Below are positions 1 to 6,185 of a DNA stretch of 15,879 nt, one piece after another. The stretch's first letter is position 1. The number at the start of each line of letters is the position of its first letter. The notes under the pieces are model-generated. The model was not told the origin of the DNA. It saw only the letters and a list, made by a program, of their open reading frames with translations, and did no database searches. Position numbers and translations under genes: made by a program. Source of the DNA: JBBCJM01 sp037190175 (GTDB lineage Bacteria > Pseudomonadota > Alphaproteobacteria > Rhodobacterales > Rhodobacteraceae); assembly GCA_037190175.1 (NCBI GenBank), contig JBBCJM010000237.1, forward strand, positions 1-15,879, given 5' to 3'.

Positions 1-303
1 ACCCAGTCGGCCAGTGTCGAGCGATCCAGATCGAGGCCTTCGCGGTCGAAGATCTGGCTCTGGCGGTAGAGCGGCAAGTGGTCGGCATACTTGGCTCGCC
101 AAGACATGGGCCAGGAGACCCGGGCCGGGGCGGCCCCGCTCTATGGGCCGCGAGGGCAGCGGGGCCTGGACGAAACGTTCGCAGCAGGTGCAGGTCAGGC
201 GCGGCCGCACGATGCGGTTCACGAGGAAGCGCCCGGGGACGTATTCCAGTTCTTCCGTGACGTCTTCCCCGATCCTGCGCAGGCGCCCGCCGCAATCGGC
301 ACC
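1..303 (-). pseudogene. IS66-family transposase (TnpC) remnant, frameshifted and truncated
   Basis: The minus strand encodes a recognisable internal piece of an IS66 TnpC transposase. It starts abruptly with DCGGRLRRIGEDVTEELEY (codons below position 298), continues through the cysteine pair of the zinc-binding region (TCTCCERF) and the segment PLPSRPIERGRPGPG, then breaks frame near positions 94-95. After one extra base there, the expected sequence KYADHLPLYRQSQIF resumes in another frame and runs off the left edge. There is no TnpC N-terminus in view: the remnant is joined directly to the last codon of the degP-like gene. It is therefore a deletion or insertion scar, not an intact element. 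The family call rests on remembered IS66 consensus segments. The frameshift could be a sequencing error, but the missing 5' end could not. Confidence 0.8.
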
Positions 304-304
304 C

Positions 305-1696
305 TTTGACGATCACCAGCATGCGGCGGGTGGCGCGCTGCATTTCGATGACCAAGGTGGCACGGCCCTCCGACAGGATGCGACGCAGGTCGCTGACCGA
401 GCCGACGGGCTGGCGGTTGACGGACAGGATGATGTCTCCGGCCCGGAATCCGCGCCGCTCGGCGGTGCTGCCCGGTGCCACGCTTTCAACCTCTAGCCCG
501 CGCCGCCCGCCCGGATCGGCCACTTCCCTGAGCGACAGCCCGGCAAGCGCCGTGTTGTCGAGCCAGTCCGACGCAAGCGCCGTCCGCTCGCGGATCACGG
601 CCGACATCTCGCGCATCTCTCCATCGCGTAGCACAGACAGCTGCAACTCCTCGCCGATCCCCAGCATCCCGATCCGGTTGCGAAGGTCCGAGGCGTTGCG
701 CAGCGGCCGCCCGTCCGTTGCCGTCACGATGTCCCCGACTTCCAGCCCGGCCTCTTCCGCCGCCGATCCGGGCTTGATACTGGCGATCACCGCCCCCCCC
801 CCGCGGTTGCCGTTCTCCAGCCCCAGCGCATCGGCAAGTTCCGGCGTAAGCTCCTGGATGGTCACGCCCAACAGGCCGCGCCGCACCTCGCCATGTTCGA
901 TCAGTTGCTCCATGACCGCCATGGCCATGTTCGAAGGCACCGCAAAGCCGATGCCGACATTTCCGCCGGCCGGGGTCAGGATCGCGGTATTGATGCCGAT
1001 CAACCGGCCTCGGCTGTCGACCAGTGCACCGCCGGAATTGCCCGGGTTGATCGACGCATCGGTCTGGATGAAATCCTCATACCCATCGCGGTTGATCCCG
1101 CTACGCCCCAGGGCGCTGACGATGCCCGATGTCACCGTCTGCCCCAGCCCGAATGGGTTGCCGATCGCTATCACCTGATCGCCAACCAGCACCGCGTCGG
1201 AATCAGCGACCTCGACCTCGGTCAGCTCCTCGCCGTCAACCCGCAGCAGGCCGATATCGGTGGCCGGATCGCTGCCGATCAGTTCGGCATCCAGCACACG
1301 GCCATCCTTCAGCGTAACGGTAATGGCGCTGGCATTGGCGATGACATGGTGATTGGTCAGCACATAGCCCTCGTCCGCATCGACGATCACACCCGATCCC
1401 GCACTCATCCGGGGCTGGCTGCCGGTGTCGGGTGCCAGACCGGGAGGCAGGTCGAAAAAGCGGCGGAAGAAGGGGTCGTTTAACAGCGGGTTGGCGCTGA
1501 CCCGTGTCTCGGTCCGCGTCGCGATATTGACGATCGCAGGTGTCACCCGTTCCAGCATCGGGGCCGCCGTCAGCAGGCCCCGATCGTCCAGAGCGAAGGC
1601 CGTCTCGCCCCGTGACGGCAGCGGCGTGAACAGCGCTGCTACCAACAAAACAAGCATGAGCAGCCAGCGGCTGCGGGCGGTAAGTGACAAAGGCAT
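305..1696 (-). CDS. degP: DegP/DegQ (HtrA) family periplasmic serine protease, stop codon lost at IS66 junction
   Basis: This is a trypsin-fold serine protease/chaperone that degrades or refolds misfolded envelope proteins in the periplasm. The start ATG at 1696 follows AGGAGAG by 4 bases. Residues 8-30 form a signal peptide. The catalytic triad is visible: His117 in TNHHVI, Asp147 in ATDIGLL and Ser221 in NPGNSGGAL. Two PDZ domains follow (about 272-370 and 380-464), each with a VxxVxPGSxAExxG-type motif. A run of ten G codes for Gly299-Gly301 in PDZ1. The family usually ends a few residues after its last beta strand, and here that strand ends at Lys464 (position 305). From there the reading frame passes out of frame into the IS66 remnant and stays open for about 101 more codons to the window edge, so the product may carry a foreign tail. 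It is the last gene of the stress operon. Confidence 0.9.
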
Positions 1697-1717
1697 CGGG
1701 CTCTCCTGCGATGAATG

Positions 1718-1742
1718 GCCGGCCCCGGAGACCGGGGCCGGC
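1718..1742 (-). other. Intercistronic perfect hairpin between spw and degP
   Basis: GCCGGCCCCGG (1718-1728) and CCGGGGCCGGC (1732-1742) form an 11-bp perfect stem with a 3-base loop. It lies between the stop of the SPW-repeat gene and the degP ribosome binding site. There is no T-run on the minus strand. It is more likely an attenuator, processing site or mRNA-stabilising element than a full terminator. Confidence 0.6.
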
Positions 1743-1748
1743 ACCGGT

Positions 1749-2123
1749 TCAGGCGGTCTGCGTGCCGCCCGTGCCGCGCGCGGACCAGATCCGCGCGCCG
1801 GTCCAAGCGACCAGCGCGAGGCCGCCGATCACATGCAGCGCAGCAAGCCAGACTGCGAGGCCGGCAGACGTCGCCCAGGGGCTGACGGCGACCCAGAGAC
1901 CGGCCAGGAACAGCAGTCGGTCAGCCACCTGATCGCCAGACCACAGAAGCCAGGCGGTCAGCACGACAAGGGCCGCACCCGACAGGACGCTGCTCCAGAA
2001 GGCCGCAGCGGGCAGAGAAAGCATCAGCGGCAGGGCGGCCAGCAGGACGCCCGCAGCGATCAGGGTCCCGGCAGCGATGCGGTAACCAGTATGGTGACGG
2101 TCCGAAATCCAGTTCGCGATCAT
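1749..2123 (-). CDS. SPW-repeat membrane protein
   Basis: A 124-residue integral membrane protein with about four hydrophobic helices (residues ~16-37, 40-61, 68-84, 87-107). The Ser-Pro-Trp motif that names the SPW repeat family is at residues 81-83 (LWVAVSPWA). Biochemical function is unknown; family members are small inner-membrane proteins. The start at 2123 is chosen because a full AAAGGAGG lies 7 bases upstream and the upstream in-frame extension is not membrane-like. The gene follows the omega-like gene by 25 bases and precedes degP, so it is probably cotranscribed with both. Small multi-helix membrane proteins of unknown role are also usual in heat-resistance islands (for example HdeD-type proteins), so an envelope stress role is plausible but inferred. 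Confidence 0.8.
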   Translation of the reverse strand: MIANWISDRHHTGYRIAAGTLIAAGVLLAALPLMLSLPAAAFWSSVLSGAALVVLTAWLLWSGDQVADRLLFLAGLWVAVSPWATSAGLAVWLAALHVIGGLALVAWTGARIWSARGTGGTQTA

Positions 2124-2148
2124 GGTTTTACCTCCTTTCATCTGATCG

Positions 2149-2388
2149 TCAGTTGGGTTTCGCCAGCCGCCGCGGCGCTGGCGGCGGCAGGAAGGCGTGC
2201 AGTTCTTCAGGCGCGAAGGCTCCGGCCGCGATCTCGCTGAGCGCGGTGTCCACCGCGCTGTCCGGCGCATCGTCCAGCCTCGGCGGTGCACCTTCACACA
2301 GCGCGCGGGTGCGGGCGGCGGCGGCCAAGACCAAACCGAACCGGTCTGGCATGGCGGCCTGACAGTCGAGGGTGACAAGCGGGTTCAT
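2149..2388 (-). CDS. RNA polymerase omega subunit-like protein (divergent RpoZ paralogue)
   Basis: A 79-residue protein that aligns by eye with the RNA polymerase omega subunit. It has the N-terminal VTLDCQAAMPDRFGLVLAAA region (residues 5-24), matching the family's VEDC...PNRFELVLLAA. Next comes ARTRALCEGAPP, matching the conserved ARxxxxGAxP, and then a helix ALSEIAAGAFAPEELHAFL, matching ALREIAxxxLxPxxL. Omega binds the beta-prime C-terminus and aids assembly and ppGpp or sigma responses. This copy lacks the usual MARVT start and is shorter and more divergent than housekeeping RpoZ, so it is probably a second copy carried by the island. It starts 12 bases after the preceding small ORF and is followed 25 bases later by the SPW gene. 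Function as a polymerase subunit is inferred. Confidence 0.7.
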   Translation of the reverse strand: MNPLVTLDCQAAMPDRFGLVLAAAARTRALCEGAPPRLDDAPDSAVDTALSEIAAGAFAPEELHAFLPPPAPRRLAKPN

Positions 2389-2400
2389 CGCCCTGTCCCC

Positions 2401-2592
2401 TCATGCCACCCGCTGCGGACGCTCCGCCCCTTCGAGCGCCCGCAATGCGGTTTCTACTTCGGCCAGCCGCGACTGGCGGCGATGCTCCGGCATCCCCTCC
2501 GAACTCGCCATATCCTGAAGATATTCGTTGAACGCGATGTTCATCAGGATCGAGCGGCGCGTCTCCAGCGGCAGGCTGGTGTCTTGCGCCAC
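2401..2592 (-). CDS. Small hypothetical protein, possibly the frameshifted C-terminus of the NDUFS4-like gene
   Basis: A 63-residue helical, charged ORF (contains RRSILMNIAFNEYLQDMAS) with good codon bias. No family recognised. The only start in frame is GTG at 2592, whose GGAGG overlaps the start too closely to be a good ribosome binding site. The same frame stays open upstream to a stop at 2767-2769. That upstream part also has coding-like codon use (for example RRFSDQTLDRLGLAQHRDAY), although it has no start codon. The NDUFS4-like gene occupies the same interval in another frame with an Arg-rich, shadow-like tail. The simplest reading is that this is the real C-terminal half of that gene after an indel near 2740-2770. 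An independent small gene is the alternative. Confidence 0.5.
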   Translation of the reverse strand: MAQDTSLPLETRRSILMNIAFNEYLQDMASSEGMPEHRRQSRLAEVETALRALEGAERPQRVA

Positions 2593-3119
2593 CTCCGTCG
2601 GGTGAGCGCCTTCCCCGGTCTCGTCAGCTGGCGATTCCAGCGCCCGGCGATAGGCGTCACGATGCTGCGCAAGTCCCAGCCGATCGAGCGTCTGGTCGGA
2701 AAAGCGTCGCAGCCGCGCGGCATGGGCATGGCGGTGGCGTTCTGCCGCCTGCGCCTGCTGGCCGCCTCAGCCTCGCCGGGCGGCAGATGCACCTCATAGG
2801 CGATGCCCAGCCGTTCGGCACGCCGGATCGCGGCTTCGAGGCTGGGGAAGGCCAGTTCGACCTGATGCGCCGTGTCCTCACCGGCGGTCCAGCCCATCAG
2901 CGGCTCGATCGACGGCGCGGATTCACGCTCGATCCGCAGACGCCAGTCCTTGCTGCGCGCACGACCGGACGTTGTCGCGGATTTGGCGGGTTTCCAGATC
3001 CGGGCAACGCTGTTCGCCGGCAGACTGGACTCCAATGTGGCTTCACCCCTGCCTTGCGGCAGGATCGCCGAGACGCCGGGCGCGGCGGGGAAAATATGGT
3101 CTCCTCTCACAAGTTGCAT
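2544..3119 (-). CDS. NDUFS4-like complex I subunit domain protein (ETC complex I subunit conserved region), probable frameshift
   Basis: Residues ~38-111 match the NDUFS4/ETC complex I subunit family: ARIWKPAKSATTSGRARS, then KDWRLRIE, the hallmark PLMGWT (residues 73-78), then FPSLEAAIRRAERLGIAYEV. Genuine NDUFS4 is an accessory subunit of respiratory NADH dehydrogenase. Here it sits among heat shock genes, so its real role is unclear. The start at 3119 has AGAGG 6 bases upstream. The family normally ends soon after this domain. Here, after residue ~125, the frame gives an Arg/Pro/Trp-rich tail to 2544, while another frame over the same DNA (2766 to 2401) looks coding. I therefore suspect a one-base indel around 2740-2770 that split a ~240-residue protein. 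The N-terminal half is confident, the C-terminal end is not. Confidence 0.75.
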   Translation of the reverse strand: MQLVRGDHIFPAAPGVSAILPQGRGEATLESSLPANSVARIWKPAKSATTSGRARSKDWRLRIERESAPSIEPLMGWTAGEDTAHQVELAFPSLEAAIRRAERLGIAYEVHLPPGEAEAASRRRRQNATAMPMPRGCDAFPTRRSIGWDLRSIVTPIAGRWNRQLTRPGKALTRRRWRKTPACRWRRAARS

Positions 3120-3151
3120 GTTGTCCTCTGATGCTTGCGAACAGGGGAGGT

Positions 3152-3175
3152 GCGGGCCGGAGCGCACCGGCCCGC
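3152..3175 (-). other. Intercistronic perfect hairpin between hsp20 and the NDUFS4-like gene
   Basis: GCGGGCCGG (3152-3160) and CCGGCCCGC (3167-3175) form a 9-bp perfect stem with a 6-base loop, 5 bases past the hsp20 stop codon. No T-run follows on the minus strand. It could reduce read-through or protect the upstream message from 3' decay. Confidence 0.6.
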
Positions 3176-3180
3176 CAGGA

Positions 3181-3705
3181 TCAGCTTTTCAGCGGGATGC
3201 GCTTTACCTGCGCCTGGGCCGTTTCGGTCCTGGGCAGGGTGACGGTCAGCACCCCGTTGCGGAATGCCGCTTCGACGGCTCCCTCGTCGATGCCGGCTGG
3301 CAGCGGGATGCGCCGCTCGAACCGGCCATAGACCCGCTCGGAGAACTGGCGCGCGCTGTCCTCGGTTGTGCTGGTCTTTTCTCCGCGCAGTGTCAGCAGC
3401 CCATCCTCAAGCAGGACTTCGACATCCTTCTCCTCGAGGCCGGGAAGCTCTGCACTGATGCTGATCGCCTTGTCCGTCTCGGAAATCTCGATGCTCGGCC
3501 AGTTCGCGCCCTGCCAGCCACTGATACCAGAGAAGACCAGCGAGCGGGTGGCGAAAGAGCGGAAGAAGTCGTCGAACAGCCGATCCACCTCGCGGTGGAA
3601 GCTGACAAAAGGGTCACGGGACGCTTCGGCGGGCTGCGTGTCATGGCGGCGCCACCACGGCAGATTGCGGGTCCAGTTCTGCGGGATAAGATCTCTTACG
3701 CTCAT
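3181..3705 (-). CDS. Hsp20/alpha-crystallin small heat shock protein
   Basis: A 174-residue ATP-independent holdase chaperone that binds unfolding proteins in the cytoplasm. The N-terminal arm has a DPFVSFHREVDRLFDDFF segment (31-48) usual for class-B/Hsp20 proteins. The alpha-crystallin domain covers about residues 68-159: it opens with PSIEISETDKAISISAELPG, has the inner VLLEDGLLTLRGEK strand pair, and ends with the signature GVLTVTLPR (151-159). A short C-terminal tail ends in RIPLKS, which supplies the I-x-L-type oligomer contact. The start at 3705 has AGGAG 8 bases upstream. It follows the ibpA-like gene, with a hairpin in the gap, and precedes the NDUFS4-like gene. Two different Hsp20s in tandem are typical of heat-resistance loci, since class A and class B proteins often work as a pair. 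Confidence 0.93.
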   Translation of the reverse strand: MSVRDLIPQNWTRNLPWWRRHDTQPAEASRDPFVSFHREVDRLFDDFFRSFATRSLVFSGISGWQGANWPSIEISETDKAISISAELPGLEEKDVEVLLEDGLLTLRGEKTSTTEDSARQFSERVYGRFERRIPLPAGIDEGAVEAAFRNGVLTVTLPRTETAQAQVKRIPLKS

Positions 3706-3740
3706 GTCTGTGTCTCCTGTTCTAGCATGGCCCGTCCGCA

Positions 3741-3767
3741 GGGCGCATCGGCGTGACCGATGCGCCC
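3741..3767 (-). other. Intercistronic perfect hairpin between the two small Hsp genes
   Basis: GGGCGCATCGG (3741-3751) and CCGATGCGCCC (3757-3767) form an 11-bp perfect stem with a 5-base loop, between the ibpA-like stop (3802) and the next hsp20 start (3705). No T-run on the minus strand. Confidence 0.6.
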
Positions 3768-3801
3768 CGATGTTCCGGGACTGCCGGCTATGGGCCGGTG
3801 A

Positions 3802-4305
3802 TCAGGCTGCGACAGGCTCGGGCTGCGGCTCAGCGGCTTTCGCGGCCGAGATACGGGCCTGCTTGGCCGAAGCTGCGCTACCTGCGCCCTGCGCGATATC
3901 GATGCGGCGCGGCTTCTTCTCCTCGGGGATTTCGCGCACCAGCGAAATCTCCAGCAAGCCATCGATCAGCGAGGCGCCCTCGACCCGGACGTGATCTGCC
4001 AGTTCGAAACGACGCTCGAACCCGCGTGCCGGGATGCCGCGATGCAGGTATTGCGCCTTGTCATCGGCCTCTTTCTGGCCGGCGATGATAAGCATATTGC
4101 CGTTCTGGGTCAGCGTCAGATCGCTTTCGCGGAACCCGGCAACCGCCATGGTAATGCCGTAGCGGTCCTCGTCAGCGCGAACAATGTCATAGGGCGGCCA
4201 GCTGTCCGCAGATTCGGCGCGGGCGGCGACCTCCAGCGAGCTCAGGAGTCGGTCGAAGCCAACGCTCGACCGGAAGAGCGGTGTGAAGTCGAAAGTGGTT
4301 CTCAT
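3802..4305 (-). CDS. ibpA: IbpA-like class A small heat shock protein
   Basis: A 167-residue Hsp20. The N-terminus MRTTFDFTPLFRSSVGFDRL is the IbpA/IbpB-type signature (compare MRNFDLSPLYRSAIGFDRL in E. coli). The alpha-crystallin domain spans about 36-126, with LIIAGQKE, the YLHRGIPARGFERRFELADH stretch of class A proteins and the closing GLLEISLVREIPEE. An I-D-I motif (135-137) gives the C-terminal anchor. An Ala/Pro-rich tail follows. The start is taken at 4305 rather than an upstream ATG at 4401, because it carries the conserved N-terminus and has GGAGGA 7 bases upstream. It is the first gene of the minus-strand operon, so its promoter should lie just upstream. It would bind aggregating cytosolic proteins and hand them to DnaK/ClpB. 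Confidence 0.92.
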   Translation of the reverse strand: MRTTFDFTPLFRSSVGFDRLLSSLEVAARAESADSWPPYDIVRADEDRYGITMAVAGFRESDLTLTQNGNMLIIAGQKEADDKAQYLHRGIPARGFERRFELADHVRVEGASLIDGLLEISLVREIPEEKKPRRIDIAQGAGSAASAKQARISAAKAAEPQPEPVAA

Positions 4306-4713
4306 AGCCACATCCTCCATTGAGCAATATGGGTACAAGTCGATGATTTCGCCAAGCTTTCCGGCGACGGATCCCCGACAGGGCGATCCGCACAGTTTCA
4401 TCTAGAAACCCCATTTCCGGTTTCAAGAGTACCCCTCCGGTGGAGGCCGTCGTGGCTCAGGGATGTCGGTCAGGTTCGATGCCGATCATCTCGATGAGGG
4501 TCGAGACCCCGGGACAGGGTGAACCAAGGACTTTGGCATCCGTGAGCCCACGTCTGGATCGCGGGCAGTGTGACGAACATACGGTGCGGAGCGAACAGGA
4601 GGGCGAGCCCGAGGTCCATATCGGCGGCGTCGGCGAGTTGCTGCTGGCGGCCTGGCGCTCAAGTCAGAACGCCGCCTGACCACTGCCCACAATCCCACCC
4701 CAAGGAGACAGCC
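4306..4713. other. Intergenic region between ibpA-like and spike-base genes
   Basis: About 400 bases between two divergently oriented genes. The left third holds the candidate heat-shock promoter. A short CCTCC-GGT-GGAGG hairpin sits at 4434-4446. The rest (4450-4700) has open frames on both strands but none with a ribosome binding site or a recognisable protein, so I call no gene there. Confidence 0.5.
4400..4427 (-). promoter_or_regulatory. Candidate heat-shock (RpoH-type) promoter of the stress operon
   Basis: Read on the minus strand, CTTGAAA (4421-4427) is a good -35 for the heat shock sigma factor. CTAGAT (4400-4405) lies 15 bases further on as a weak -10. A second possible -10-like CCCATATT is at 4326-4333, nearer the gene, with CTTGGC at 4351-4356. 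The position about 100 bases upstream of ibpA suits a heat-induced operon. The -10 is not close to consensus, so this is tentative. Confidence 0.35.
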
Positions 4714-4980
4714 ATGTCCGATCCCTTTGCCAGCCACGCCCCGAGCCTCATATCCGTGGCCTTTGGGGCCTTCGTCATTGCCCCTTCGGACGATGCCGAC
4801 CTGCCGGTCTCGATCCGGGCGGTCACCATCGGCGGCGAAGGCGGAACGATCAGTTTCATCTCGCGCGACGGGCAAACCTACACCACAGGCCACCTGTGGG
4901 AGGGTTGCACCTATGGGTTTCTCGCCCGACGCATTCTGGCCACCGGAACGACCGCCACCGGCCTCACGGGATGGGTGTGA
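4714..4980 (+). CDS. Spike base protein, RCAP_Rcc01079-like (gene transfer agent/phage head spike family)
   Basis: An 88-residue, beta-rich protein. It begins MSDPFASHAPSL, has a middle with GAFVIAPSDDADLPVSIRAV then IGGEGG, and closes with RRILATGTTATGLTGWV. This layout (MxDPFxxxAPSL, SDxxDLxxxxRAxxxGGxG, ATGTTATxxxG) is what I recall for the Rhodobacter gene transfer agent head-spike-base family and its prophage relatives. The start at 4714 has AAGGAGA 6 bases upstream. No other capsid or tail gene is visible nearby, so this is an orphan, possibly a prophage or GTA leftover. A weak downstream ORF overlaps its stop as GTGA (4977-4980), which hints at translational coupling. Family assignment is from memory of motifs. 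Confidence 0.7.
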   Translation: MSDPFASHAPSLISVAFGAFVIAPSDDADLPVSIRAVTIGGEGGTISFISRDGQTYTTGHLWEGCTYGFLARRILATGTTATGLTGWV

Positions 4981-5306
4981 CACGCGGTTGGGCCTCAGCC
5001 TTACCTTGCCGGTCCACGAGGGTGAAGACCTCACGGATCGGGGTCTTCGGCCGTGGGACTGTCCCCGATTCACGCACGGTCTTTTTCGAGATCGAGGCCG
5101 GGGCGCCTCGGCCAATGCCAGCAGAGAATGTGGTCGATTCGGGCAGGAACGTGGTGTTTTCCCGGCAGCCGGCATGGGTGGGCGGAAACGGTCGGACCCC
5201 GGCCGCAGGGACTGTCGGGGCAAGCGGAACGTCGGCCGCAAAACCTGCCGAAACAGACATATCCGATCCGCCAACTTGGAATGGGCCCCGTACTACCGCT
5301 AGCTGA
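4977..5306 (+). CDS. Possible hypothetical protein coupled to the spike-base gene (uncertain)
   Basis: A GTG at 4977 overlaps the spike-base stop in the arrangement GTGA, typical of translational coupling. It opens a 109-residue frame with segments that look protein-like (SRIGVFGRGTVPDSRTVFFE, then PAENVVDSGRNVVFS) before a Gly/Thr/Ala/Pro-rich end. An in-frame ATG at 4971 is another start. A head-spike fibre is what one might expect after a spike base, but I do not recognise this sequence as one. The complementary strand also carries an open frame (4964-5260) with a similar codon profile, so which strand is coding, if either, is undecided. Confidence 0.3.
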   Translation: MTRGWASALPCRSTRVKTSRIGVFGRGTVPDSRTVFFEIEAGAPRPMPAENVVDSGRNVVFSRQPAWVGGNGRTPAAGTVGASGTSAAKPAETDISDPPTWNGPRTTAS

Positions 5307-5418
5307 TCTGGCGCACGGAAGGCCTTTGTTCAGGTTGTGTGGACGATCCTTGCAGGTCATCCGGTATTGGTAGCCTTTCGTGCGTGTAGTCTGATTGTCC
5401 GAGTGTACCGAGAGCAGA

Positions 5419-5580
5419 ATGTCCTATCGTCAGAAGAAGAAGTCCCACGCGGCCTTGCGGGCCGCCAACACCGCTGGCGTCCATATCGTCGCCTTTGTCC
5501 AGGCACAGCCGCGCCTGGAGGCACTGGCTCTTCTGGCCCTGCTGCTTGCCGCCCTCATGTCGGCCATCTCCGGCACCTGA
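5419..5580 (+). CDS. Small membrane protein, hypothetical
   Basis: A 53-residue ORF with a basic N-terminus (MSYRQKKKSHAALRAA) and one C-terminal hydrophobic helix (about 32-50, LEALALLALLLAALMSAI). It is probably a single-pass inner-membrane protein. The ATG at 5419 is preferred over a TTG at 5395; the ribosome binding site (GAGAGC) is weak. Its stop lies about 20 bases before a hairpin shared with the convergent gene on the other strand. No family recognised. Confidence 0.5.
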   Translation: MSYRQKKKSHAALRAANTAGVHIVAFVQAQPRLEALALLALLLAALMSAISGT

Positions 5581-5593
5581 CGCCCGCGTGACA

Positions 5594-5622
5594 GAGCGTC
5601 CGGCTTCGGAGCCGGGCACGCT
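5594..5622. terminator. Probable bidirectional hairpin between convergent small genes
   Basis: CCGGCT-TCGG-AGCCGG (5600-5615) is a perfect 6-bp stem with a four-base loop. GCGT (5596-5599) and ACGC (5618-5621) can extend the stem past a 2-base bulge. It lies between two convergent stops (5580 plus strand, 5622 minus strand). There is no T-run in either direction. Confidence 0.45.
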
Positions 5623-5813
5623 CAGGGCCTCCGTGTGGCCAGCACGACCTCTGCCGCCCGCTGTGCCGCATCCCTGGACATCACCAGGCGAACCAGTTCT
5701 CCCGCGGCCGTGTGGAGCAATACCGATATGGACCCGCCATCGGGCGACAGGATCGGATCATCCAGGTCCAGCACCACGTATTCGTGCACGTCGGATAGCG
5801 GCTGCACACCCAC
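5622..5813 (-). CDS. Small hypothetical protein
   Basis: A 63-residue soluble alpha/beta ORF (VHEYVVLDLDDPILSPDG, then ISVLLHTAAGELVRLVMS and a closing helix RDAAQRAAEVVLATRR). Codon bias is good. The start is GTG at 5813 or a second GTG six bases later. TAGGGGG just upstream suits the second better, giving 61 residues. It is convergent with the small membrane protein. No known family recognised. Confidence 0.55.
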   Translation of the reverse strand: MGVQPLSDVHEYVVLDLDDPILSPDGGSISVLLHTAAGELVRLVMSRDAAQRAAEVVLATRRP

Positions 5814-6185
5814 CCCCTACATTGACTGGCACTACCAGCGGAGGCGTGTGGCGATTTCCCGAGCCGTGCGCAACGGCCCGCTACCTGCGGATTGTCGACT
5901 GCGATCACGCCGGAAACAATCCCGGGGCCGCGGGCACGGACTCTGAAATACCTCGATCCCGGAGCGGCAGGAAGCTGCCGAGGCAGCGCGGGCGCAGGGG
6001 TGATCCCGCGCCCGGTGTCCTGCGACGATGTGCCCCGGCGGCTGCGTAGTTCCGTATCCGGCGCGACCCAGGACAACCCTTCGGCGAGCGGAGACCCGCT
6101 TGGATCGAGTAGAGGGGCTGGTGGACAACCTACAATTGTGTATGCTGGCATTGCTCGGGGGGCATGAGGCAAGGGGAGGCCGGCG
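5814..6185. other. Intergenic region, no confident gene
   Basis: About 370 bases. The plus strand near 6085-6170 reads as a short protein-like helix (AETRLDRVEGLVDNLQL, then CMLALLGG) with no start codon of its own and no proper end, so it may be a gene remnant. It runs into the ribosome binding site of the next gene. Nothing else is supportable. Confidence 0.4.

Noticed and set aside
306..1483. Long plus-strand open frames over the left end
   Set aside because: They are antisense shadows of the DegP gene, whose triad and PDZ motifs are clear on the minus strand.
4440..4679. Plus-strand 79-codon frame upstream of the spike-base gene
   Set aside because: No ribosome binding site and no recognisable protein; composition like non-coding GC-rich DNA.
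4964..5260. Minus-strand 98-codon frame with Pro/Ala-rich product
   Set aside because: No ribosome binding site, overlaps the spike-base gene, and the plus strand has a coupled alternative; left undecided rather than called.
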